Origin: Actinomycetota bacterium
GTDB taxonomy: Bacteria > Actinomycetota > Acidimicrobiia > Acidimicrobiales > BP-101
Assembly: GCA_030838265.1 (NCBI GenBank)
Contig: JAUTXA010000128.1
Span: forward strand, 1-5,863
Direction: 5' to 3'
DNA: 5,863 nt
The notes beneath the pieces were generated by a model that did no database searches, was not told where the DNA came from, and saw nothing but the letters and a program-made list of their open reading frames with translations. Below, piece by piece: positions 1 to 5,006 of the stretch; the first letter of the stretch is position 1; the number at the start of each line of letters is the position of its first letter. A program made the position numbers and the translations under genes.

Positions 1-195
1 CTCGGGTTGCTCGCCTTCGACTGCATCGCCCGGAAGGGTGTTCTCGGGGACGGGATCGTGGCCGAGGTCAGCCGGATCGCGGACTTCGCAGCCGGCGCAC
101 CGGTCGCCGGGTTCTACACCTACGGCGAGATCGCCCGGACCCGCGGCGTCAATGGCTTCCACAACCAGACCCTCGTCGTCGTCGCCTTCGCGTGA
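1..195 (+). CDS. FIST-domain sensory protein, C-terminal end (partial)
   Basis: The reading frame is open from the first base and stops at TGA 193-195, leaving 64 residues of the C-terminus. The signature segment AGFYTYGEIARTRG followed by GFHNQTLVVVAFA is the typical end of the FIST C-terminal domain (FIST_C). FIST proteins are cytoplasmic ligand-sensing modules of bacterial signal transduction; some of them, the NosP group, bind haem and sense nitric oxide. The N-terminal FIST domain and any haem-ligating histidine lie outside the window, so the ligand cannot be named. The stop is 4 nt before the ATG of the c-di-GMP enzyme, which suggests one transcript and coupled translation. The ATG at position 7 is internal and is not a start. 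Family assignment is fairly sure; ligand and partner are inference. Confidence 0.85.
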   Translation, partial: LGLLAFDCIARKGVLGDGIVAEVSRIADFAAGAPVAGFYTYGEIARTRGVNGFHNQTLVVVAFA

Positions 196-199
196 CCTG

Positions 200-2506
200 A
201 TGACGGCTCCGTCCGGTTGGGCGACCCAGCAGCTCGCCGAGTTCCTCGCCGTGCTCACCAGCGCGGCAGATGATGAAGACGCGGTGGCCGATGCCCTCGA
301 GCGCTTGGCCGAGTCGTTCGAGGCCGACGCGGGCGCCTTTCTCCGCCAGGGTCGCGTCGCGGCATCGCTGGGCTGGGCGACAGGATGCACGCCCGACGCC
401 GAGGTCATCGCCGCCGCGGCGGGCGACGGTGCCGGAGTCACGCTCACCGGTGTCGGCGCGTGCGAGACGGTCGTCATCCCCGTCGACCGCGACGTGGGCA
501 CCACGCTGCTCCTCGCCCGCGCCGGCCGCCGGTTCACCGCGGAAGAGATCGGGCTGCTCCGGGGCATGGCCCGCGTCCTCGCCCTCGGCCTGCGCCTGCT
601 CGGCACCGTGGCGGCCGAGCGCCGCCAGGTGGAGGAGAACCGCGACCTCGTCGTGTCGCTCCAAGAGCGCCAGGCGCTGATGGAGCGGCTGTCGCGGATC
701 CAGCGTGAGATCTCGTCGCGGGCACCGCTGCAAGAGGTGCTCGACGCCATCACGCTGGGAGCGGCCGAGCTCCTGCGCGACGAGACGGTGGCGATGCGGC
801 TGGTTGACGAGGCCGACCCCGGATTCATCGCCCTGGTCTCGAGCGTCGGGCTCTCAGCGGAGCTGAAGGCCAAGCTCGATCGGGTGCCCGTCGACACCGG
901 CGTCGGTGGCCGAGCCACCGTCGAGGACCGACTCGTCGTTGTGGAGGACTACCAAGACTGGGACGGCGCCATCGGTGACCTGGCCGCCAACGGGCTGCAA
1001 TCGGCCATGGGTGCTCCCGTCCACCTCGAGGGCCGTCCGATCGGCAGTCTGGTAGTGGCGTCCTATCGGAGAGGTCGCACTTACTCCGAGCCCGAGCGCG
1101 AGGTCTTGGTCGCCTTTGCCGAGCACGCCAGCCTCGCCCTCAACGACGCCCGCACCGTCCAGGCCATGAACACCGCTCTCGACGTCGCCACCCACCAGGC
1201 CATGCACGACGACCTCACGGGGCTGCCCAACCGGGCCTGCTTCTACGACCGCACCGATCAAGCCTTGCGGCAGGCCGCCCGGGACGGCACCAGCACCGCA
1301 GTCCTGCTGTTCGACCTCGACCGGTTCAAGGAGATCAACGACACGCTCGGCCACAAGTACGGCGACCGGATCCTCTGCGAGATCGGCCCGCGGATCCGTC
1401 AGGGCCTTCGCGATGCCGACACCCTGGCCCGGCTGGGCGGGGACGAGTTCTGCGTGCTGCTCCCGAGGATCGACGGCCTCGGGGCCGCCCTCGAAGTGGC
1501 GGAGCGGGTGATCGGCCTGCTCGAGGAGACGTTCGACATCGACGGCATGAGCCTCGGCGTCGACGCCAGCTGCGGCATCGCCATCGCCCCCGACGACGGC
1601 GACAGCGCCGATCTGCTCCTGCAGCGGTCGGACGTTGCCATGTACGTGGCCAAGGATTCGCACGCCAACGTCGTCGTCTACAACGACGCCCTGGACGTGA
1701 ACACCCCGGCCCGGTTGTCGCTGCTCGGCGAGCTCCGGGGGGCAATTGCCCAAGATCAGCTCGTCCTCTACTACCAGCCCAAAGCAGCCCTCGGTTCGTG
1801 CCGGGTCGAGGGCGTCGAAGCCTTGGTCCGCTGGCAGCACCCGCGGCTCGGCCTCATCCCACCCGACCAGTTCATCCCCCTGGCCGAGCACACCGGTCTG
1901 GTGAAGCCGCTCACGACGTGGGTGCTCGGCGCCGCTCTCAGCCAGCTCCGCCGCTGGCGCGACGACGCTCTCCACCCCGAGCTCTCGATGGCGATCAACC
2001 TGTCGACCCGGAGCCTGCTCGACGACAGCTTCCCGACCGAGGTCGTCACCGCCCTCGAGCGGTGGGGAGTCCCGGCCGGCCTGCTCGAGCTCGAGATCAC
2101 CGAGAGCGCCATCATGGCTGATCCGGTCCGGGCCCACCGCCTGCTGACCGAGCTGGCCGCCGCCGGCGTCAAGCTCTCGATCGACGACTTCGGCACGGGC
2201 TACTCGTCGCTGGCGTACCTCAAGGACTTGCCGGTCGACCAGCTCAAGATCGACCGTTCGTTCGTCTCCCACATGCACGACGACCCCAACGACGCCATCA
2301 TCGTGCGCTCGGTGATCGACCTCGGGCACAACCTCGGCCTGCGGACAGTGGCCGAAGGCGTCGAAGACCTCGACACCTGGGAGCAGCTCACCACTCTCGG
2401 CTGCGACAGCGCCCAGGGCTACTACCTCGCCAAGCCCATGCCGGCCGCCAGCTTCAGCGCCTGGCTGCGGGCCACGGCCCGGACCGAGACCCAGGTCGCC
2501 ACCTGA
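200..2506 (+). CDS. GAF-GGDEF-EAL bifunctional-type cyclic-di-GMP synthase/phosphodiesterase
   Basis: This is a cytoplasmic 768-aa protein with no signal peptide or membrane segment. Domains in order: a weak GAF-like module (about residues 25-138), a charged coiled-coil linker (about 138-175), a GAF domain (about 176-315), GGDEF (about 335-495) and EAL (about 515-760). GGDEF domains make c-di-GMP from two GTP; EAL domains hydrolyse it to pGpG. The GGDEF part has DDLTGLPNR, metal and substrate residues D372, N380 and D389, an exact GGDEF at 413-417, and the inhibitory-site RDAD five residues upstream (404-407). The EAL part keeps E540, N600, E632, D662, D663, K683, E719 and Q739 with the spacing of active enzymes. 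Both activities therefore look possible; which dominates cannot be read from sequence. The start is ATG 200, just after the FIST stop at 195. A longer frame from 38 would overlap the FIST gene and has an S/P/R-rich shadow composition. No clear ribosome site precedes ATG 200, which fits translational coupling. Confidence 0.95.
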   Translation: MTAPSGWATQQLAEFLAVLTSAADDEDAVADALERLAESFEADAGAFLRQGRVAASLGWATGCTPDAEVIAAAAGDGAGVTLTGVGACETVVIPVDRDVGTTLLLARAGRRFTAEEIGLLRGMARVLALGLRLLGTVAAERRQVEENRDLVVSLQERQALMERLSRIQREISSRAPLQEVLDAITLGAAELLRDETVAMRLVDEADPGFIALVSSVGLSAELKAKLDRVPVDTGVGGRATVEDRLVVVEDYQDWDGAIGDLAANGLQSAMGAPVHLEGRPIGSLVVASYRRGRTYSEPEREVLVAFAEHASLALNDARTVQAMNTALDVATHQAMHDDLTGLPNRACFYDRTDQALRQAARDGTSTAVLLFDLDRFKEINDTLGHKYGDRILCEIGPRIRQGLRDADTLARLGGDEFCVLLPRIDGLGAALEVAERVIGLLEETFDIDGMSLGVDASCGIAIAPDDGDSADLLLQRSDVAMYVAKDSHANVVVYNDALDVNTPARLSLLGELRGAIAQDQLVLYYQPKAALGSCRVEGVEALVRWQHPRLGLIPPDQFIPLAEHTGLVKPLTTWVLGAALSQLRRWRDDALHPELSMAINLSTRSLLDDSFPTEVVTALERWGVPAGLLELEITESAIMADPVRAHRLLTELAAAGVKLSIDDFGTGYSSLAYLKDLPVDQLKIDRSFVSHMHDDPNDAIIVRSVIDLGHNLGLRTVAEGVEDLDTWEQLTTLGCDSAQGYYLAKPMPAASFSAWLRATARTETQVAT

Positions 2507-2520
2507 CGCTGGTGGATGGA

Positions 2521-2594
2521 TGGAGCGGGTGACGGGAATCGAACCCGCGTCGCCAGCTTGGAAGGCTGGAGCTCTACCGTTGAGCTACACCCGC
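2521..2594 (-). tRNA. tRNA-Gly (UCC), CCA encoded
   Basis: Read on the minus strand this folds as a full cloverleaf of 71 nt plus CCA. The acceptor stem is GCGGGTG with CACCCGC, the D arm GCTC/GAGC, and the anticodon stem CCAGC/GCTGG around loop CTTCCAA (anticodon TCC). The T loop is TTCGAAT on a 5-bp stem with one G-U pair. The discriminator is U, as is common in bacterial tRNA-Gly, and CCA follows at 2523-2521 inside a TGGA triple repeat on the plus strand. It lies 31 nt downstream of tRNA-Pro in the same direction and is probably co-transcribed with it. Its 3' end is only 14 nt from the stop of the convergent c-di-GMP gene. Confidence 0.97.
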
Positions 2595-2625
2595 GTGTGG
2601 TGTTGTTGAGGTGCCGGAGCACCAG

Positions 2626-2697
2626 TCGGGGAGGGGGGATTTGAACCCCCGGCCTCCTGCCCCCAAAGCAGGTGCGCTTCCGCTGCGCCACTCCCCG
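2626..2697 (-). tRNA. tRNA-Pro (UGG), CCA not encoded
   Basis: The minus strand gives a 72-nt cloverleaf. The acceptor stem is CGGGGAG/CTCCCCG, with the C1-G72 pair typical of bacterial tRNA-Pro. The D arm is GCGC/GCGC with a short 7-nt loop, the anticodon stem CCTGC/GCAGG surrounds TTTGGGG (anticodon TGG), and the T arm is GGGGG-TTCAAAT-CCCCC. The discriminator is A, and the next three bases are CTG rather than CCA, so CCA must be added by nucleotidyltransferase. A possible -10 (TACCAT, minus strand of 2713-2718) lies 15 nt upstream of the 5' end, but I see no good -35 box. As I recall, a Pro/Gly tRNA pair next to tig also occurs in mycobacteria, which would support an actinobacterial origin. 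Confidence 0.97.
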
Positions 2698-2807
2698 TGT
2701 CGCGTCCCCGGAATGGTAGACGGGCCGGGTGGCGCCACGACCACATGTTTGCCCGCCAAAGAACGGGGTTAGGACGGCGTCAGCCCCGGGAAGAGCGGTG
2801 GCAGACG

Positions 2808-2813
2808 AAGGAG
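2808..2813 (+). promoter_or_regulatory. Strong Shine-Dalgarno site AAGGAG
   Basis: AAGGAG lies 7 nt before the ATG at 2821. It is the best ribosome-binding site in the window and is the main reason to treat the following 65-codon frame as a real gene. It also favours ATG 2821 over the in-frame ATG two codons later. Confidence 0.6.
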
Positions 2814-2820
2814 CAGGCAG

Positions 2821-3018
2821 ATGGTCATGGCGGTGCTGCGGGTGCTGGAGGGAGCGCTCTACGGAGCGGCGGGCGGTCTGTCCCGCGTCCTGGTCGGCGC
2901 CGACCCCGAGGGTGACGACGAACCCTTAACGACTGCCGTGGCGGCAGGCGAGGCGCGAGCCACGACCCGCGCTTGGCCCCGTCTCACCCCGCCCCCGGGA
3001 CGGCCCACGGCGGCATGA
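2821..3018 (+). CDS. Small hypothetical protein (65 aa)
   Basis: I do not recognise a family. The N-terminal half (MVMAVLRVLEGALYGAAGG and the following LSRVLVG) is hydrophobic with glycine and alanine and could form one amphipathic or membrane-touching helix. The acidic patch PEGDDE follows, and the C-terminal half is A/T/R/P-rich and probably disordered. Support comes from the well-placed AAGGAG site, third codon positions that are mostly G or C, and a stop (TGA 3016-3018) that overlaps the ATG of the next small frame as ATGA. Against it are the short length, the low-complexity tail and the lack of any recognised domain. The 123-bp gap between tRNA-Pro and this gene must hold its promoter, but I see no convincing pair of hexamers there. 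Function is unknown. Confidence 0.5.
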   Translation: MVMAVLRVLEGALYGAAGGLSRVLVGADPEGDDEPLTTAVAAGEARATTRAWPRLTPPPGRPTAA

Positions 3019-3266
3019 CCGATCTAGCCACGCCGGCGGGGCGCGTTGGCACGATCACCAACTACACGTCGACGTCTTGTCCCGACTGTGGCGCCGAGCT
3101 GCTCGCCTTCGGCGCCTTCGAGCCCGACGTGCTCATCGCCCGTCACCGCACGCGCGGTGATGGCTGCCCGGCCGCCGAGACGCTCGAGGTGGGTCAGCCG
3201 CGGCAGGCGTCGGCGAACACGGCGGCCTCGTCGATGAGGACCACCTCGCCCTCGCGCCTCACATAG
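3015..3266 (+). CDS. Small hypothetical protein with C2HC zinc-finger-like pattern (83 aa)
   Basis: The frame starts at an ATG that overlaps the stop of the preceding small gene (ATGA), suggesting coupled translation. Residues 1-58 look like genuine protein: after TSTSCPDCGAELLAFGAF come H44 and C51, giving C22-x2-C25-x18-H44-x6-C51, which could bind one zinc ion. No named family is recognised. The last 24 residues are S/T/R/A-rich and are read through the antisense of the convergent 89-aa gene (3194-3266), so this tail looks like non-native sequence reached after loss or absence of an earlier stop. A start 14 codons earlier (2973) is possible but adds only P/H/A-rich sequence. The frame may be a real small zinc protein, a decayed gene, or chance; the first 58 residues carry most of the support. 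Confidence 0.42.
   Translation: MTDLATPAGRVGTITNYTSTSCPDCGAELLAFGAFEPDVLIARHRTRGDGCPAAETLEVGQPRQASANTAASSMRTTSPSRLT
3140..3163. terminator. 10-bp GC-rich hairpin, possible terminator without a T-run
   Basis: CCGTCACCGC (3140-3149) pairs with GCGGTGATGG (3154-3163) around the tetraloop ACGC, giving ten pairs of which one is G-U. It begins 31 nt beyond the stop of the minus-strand 89-aa gene, the right place for its terminator. No run of T follows on either strand. It also lies inside the 83-codon plus-strand frame, so it may only reflect coding composition. Confidence 0.35.
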
Positions 3267-3463
3267 GTCACCGGGGTCCCGTCGGTAGCCCACTGGCCCA
3301 AGGTCTCGAGGTGCTTGCGCCGCAGCTCGGGGTCGCAGAAGCGATAGACGACACTGCCGCACACCTGCTCCGTCCCGCCGTAGATGTCGACCCGCACCTC
3401 GTCGCCGTCGACCTCGACGAATGCCACCCGCACATCCTGGGCCAGCTCGATCGGGTCGACCAT
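3194..3463 (-). CDS. Hypothetical protein of unknown family (89 aa)
   Basis: The product MVDPIELAQDVRVAFVEVDG and onward looks like a compact alpha/beta protein. It has alternating hydrophobic strands (VRVAFVEV, EVRVDIYGG, CGSVVYRF), an amphipathic helix (PELRRKHLETLGQW), two more strands (TPVTYVRR, EVVLIDEA) and a short final helix ending DACRG. Three cysteines are present (residues 35, 43 and 87). I recognise no catalytic motif or family. ATG 3463 was chosen because everything upstream in frame is R/S/P-rich with shadow character. No Shine-Dalgarno site precedes it, but a TACGGT hexamer ends 7 nt upstream, consistent with a leaderless message. The gene is divergent from tig and convergent with the small-ORF pair. 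That the frame is a real gene is fairly likely; its role is unknown. Confidence 0.7.
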   Translation of the reverse strand: MVDPIELAQDVRVAFVEVDGDEVRVDIYGGTEQVCGSVVYRFCDPELRRKHLETLGQWATDGTPVTYVRREGEVVLIDEAAVFADACRG

Positions 3464-3470
3464 GTAAAGG

Positions 3471-3500
3471 ACCGTACGAAAACGACCGCCTAGGCGTCGA
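3471..3500 (-). promoter_or_regulatory. Candidate leaderless promoter of the 89-aa gene
   Basis: On the minus strand, TACGGT (3476-3471) matches the TANNNT -10 pattern and ends 7 nt before the ATG at 3463. Transcription would then begin at or beside the start codon. An 18-nt spacer separates it from TCGACG (3500-3495), which matches TTGACA in four of six positions. The absence of a ribosome-binding site before the ATG fits leaderless translation, which is common in actinobacteria. In GC-rich DNA such hexamers also occur by chance. Confidence 0.4.
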
Positions 3501-3606
3501 TGACCCGAACGGGCCATTTTGCGGGCTATCCGTGTCATGGCCAGGCACAGGGGCACCCGGAGGGGCCGCACCGGAAACGGTCGAAGGGATAGGTGGCCAG
3601 GCCCGG

Positions 3607-3612
3607 TAGAGT
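3607..3612 (+). promoter_or_regulatory. Candidate -10 box of the tig-clpP-clpX operon
   Basis: TAGAGT fits the TANNNT -10 pattern and ends 11 nt before the tig ATG at 3624. A transcript starting 6-9 nt downstream would have a leader of only a few bases. The bases before the ATG (GACTCCCTCGT) contain no Shine-Dalgarno sequence, in agreement with a near-leaderless start. I find no good -35 hexamer at 16-18 nt. No repressor palindrome or clear ClgR/HspR-type operator was recognised in the 160-bp gap to the divergent gene. Confidence 0.35.
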
Positions 3613-3623
3613 GACTCCCTCGT

Positions 3624-5006
3624 ATGAAGTCCATGGTTGAGCCCCTCGAGGGCAACAAGGTCAAGCTCACCGTCGAGCTCGAGGAATCGGAGTTCGAGCC
3701 GGCGCTCGACGACGCTTTCCGGCGCTTGGCCCGTGAGGTCAGAATCCCCGGCTTTCGCCCCGGCAAGGCACCCCGTCGCCTGCTCGAGGCCAAGCTCGGC
3801 AACGAGGCGGCCCGCCAGGAGGCATTCCGGCACTCGCTGCCCGACTTCTACGCCAAGGCGCTGAAGGAGACCGAGCTCGACGCCATCGCCCCACCCGAGA
3901 TCGACATCACCTCGGGCCAGGAGACCGGCCCCGTCGCCTTCGACGCCGTGGTCCAGGTCAGGCCCCGGGTGTCGATCGCCGGCTACGAGGGCCTCCAGGT
4001 CACCATCCCCCGTCCCGAGGCGACCGACGAGGAGATCGACCGCCAGATCGACCGCCTCCGCGAGCAGTCGGGCGAGCTGACCGAGGTCGAGCGTCCGGCC
4101 CGCGATGGCGACTACGTCACCATCGACTACACCCTCACCCGGGGCGGCGACACCATCCACGAGGCGAGTGACGAGCTCTACGAAGTGGGGACGGGTGCCA
4201 TCCTCGACGAGGTCGACGAGCACCTCCGGGGGGCCAAGATCGGCGACATCTTGACCTTCGAGGCCGAGGTCCCCAACAGCGAGCCCATCTCCGTCCGCCT
4301 GTTCGTCAAGGGCATCAAGGAGAAGGTGCTGCCCGAGATCACCGACGAGTGGGCCTCGGAGGCGTCGGAGTTCGACACCGCCGACGAGCTGCGCGCCGAT
4401 GTGGCCAAGCGCATGGCGCTGGTGAAGAAGGTCCAGGCCAACCTGGCCCTTCGGGACGAGGCCCTCAACGCCCTCGTCGAGCTGGTCACCGACGACGCTC
4501 CCGAGCCGCTGGTCGAGACCGACCTCGAGCGGCGGGTCCACGACCTGGTTCACCGCATCGAGTCCCAGGGCGCCACCGTCGAGCAGTGGCTCATCGCCAC
4601 CGGCCAGACCGAGGAGGACGTGGTGTCGGGCCTGCGCGAGGGCGCCGTCCACGGTGTGAAGGCCGACCTCGCCCTCCGCTCCCTGGTCGAGGCTCAGGGC
4701 ATCGAGGCCACCGACGATGAGGTCGACGCCGAGATCACCCAGCTGGCCGAACGGGTGGGCAGCACGACAGACAAAGTGCGGGCCCAACTCGAGAACGCTG
4801 AGCAAATCGAGGCGGTACGCTCAGACGTGAAGAGGGGCAAAGCGTTGGAGTGGCTCCTCGAGCACGTGGAGATCGTCGACGAGCACGGTCAGCCGGTCGA
4901 TCGGGCCGAGCTGGCTCCAGCGGCAAGCGACCTGGCTGATGTCGCACCGGACACATCCGAGACCGAATCCGACGACCCGGCTCCGGCCGGAGGGAGCGAA
5001 GAGTGA
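3624..5006 (+). CDS. tig: Trigger factor, ribosome-associated chaperone
   Basis: Trigger factor binds near the ribosomal exit tunnel and shields nascent chains; family members are around 430-480 aa and this one is 460. The N-terminal ribosome-binding domain (about 1-120) begins MKSMVEPLEGNKVKLTVEL and carries GFRPGKAP at residues 43-50, including the F44-R45 of the ribosome-docking loop. The FKBP-like domain (about 157-235, from GDYVTIDY) is followed by the chaperone arms and helical C-terminal region (VLPEITDEWASEASEFDT onward, then the long helices to about 425). The tail is acidic and disordered (SDLADVAPDTSETESDD, ending GGSEE). In the FKBP domain the usual RxIPGFE-like segment is replaced by ILDEVDEHL (193-201) and the loop normally written Y-x-A-E-x-L-x-G-K is missing, so prolyl isomerase activity is doubtful. 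ATG 3624 matches the family N-terminus; ATG 3633 is a weaker alternative. The stop overlaps the clpP start, so tig leads the operon. Confidence 0.97.
   Translation: MKSMVEPLEGNKVKLTVELEESEFEPALDDAFRRLAREVRIPGFRPGKAPRRLLEAKLGNEAARQEAFRHSLPDFYAKALKETELDAIAPPEIDITSGQETGPVAFDAVVQVRPRVSIAGYEGLQVTIPRPEATDEEIDRQIDRLREQSGELTEVERPARDGDYVTIDYTLTRGGDTIHEASDELYEVGTGAILDEVDEHLRGAKIGDILTFEAEVPNSEPISVRLFVKGIKEKVLPEITDEWASEASEFDTADELRADVAKRMALVKKVQANLALRDEALNALVELVTDDAPEPLVETDLERRVHDLVHRIESQGATVEQWLIATGQTEEDVVSGLREGAVHGVKADLALRSLVEAQGIEATDDEVDAEITQLAERVGSTTDKVRAQLENAEQIEAVRSDVKRGKALEWLLEHVEIVDEHGQPVDRAELAPAASDLADVAPDTSETESDDPAPAGGSEE
4989..4993 (+). promoter_or_regulatory. Shine-Dalgarno site GGAGG for clpP
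   Basis: GGAGG sits within the last codons of tig, 9 nt before GTG 5003 and 12 nt before ATG 5006. The spacing slightly favours the GTG, but both starts remain possible. Confidence 0.5.

Noticed and set aside
38..199. N-terminal extension of the c-di-GMP enzyme to an ATG at 38
   Set aside because: The added residues are S/P/T/R-rich out-of-frame reading of the FIST gene; ATG 200 fits right after the FIST stop.
854..2329. Long minus-strand open frame of 491 codons opposite the c-di-GMP gene
   Set aside because: It is the antisense of an unambiguous GGDEF-EAL gene; its composition (V/G/D/E/H-rich) is typical of the complementary frame of high-GC coding DNA and it shows no motif.
2422..2759. 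Minus-strand frames of 61 and 89 codons in the tRNA region
   Set aside because: They run through both tRNA genes; phrases such as RVRFPSPAP and GRGFKSPLP are the familiar translated tRNA artefact.
2748..2775. TTGCCC and TAGGAC as a promoter for the small-ORF pair
   Set aside because: The spacer is only about 15 nt and the -10 lacks the final T, so the match is too weak to report as a feature.
3570..3581. ACCG-GAAA-CGGT mini-hairpin upstream of tig
   Set aside because: Only four base pairs with no extension and no T-run; too small to call a regulatory element.
3539..3604. Direct repeat TGGCCAGGC seen at about 3538 and 3594
   Set aside because: Nine bases repeated once in GC-rich DNA is expected by chance and has no symmetry suggesting an operator.
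3464..3802. Longer forms of the 89-aa minus-strand protein starting upstream, up to position 3802
   Set aside because: The extra residues are basic and serine-rich, lack a ribosome site, and the longest form overlaps the start of tig.
3024..4805. Minus-strand open frame of 593 codons opposite tig
   Set aside because: It mirrors trigger factor codons and extends through unrelated regions, including antisense of the small ORFs; it has no recognisable domain.
4816..4821. TACGCT hexamer in a slightly AT-richer patch of tig as an internal promoter for clpP
   Set aside because: No -35 partner at 16-18 nt, and the patch encodes conserved trigger factor residues.
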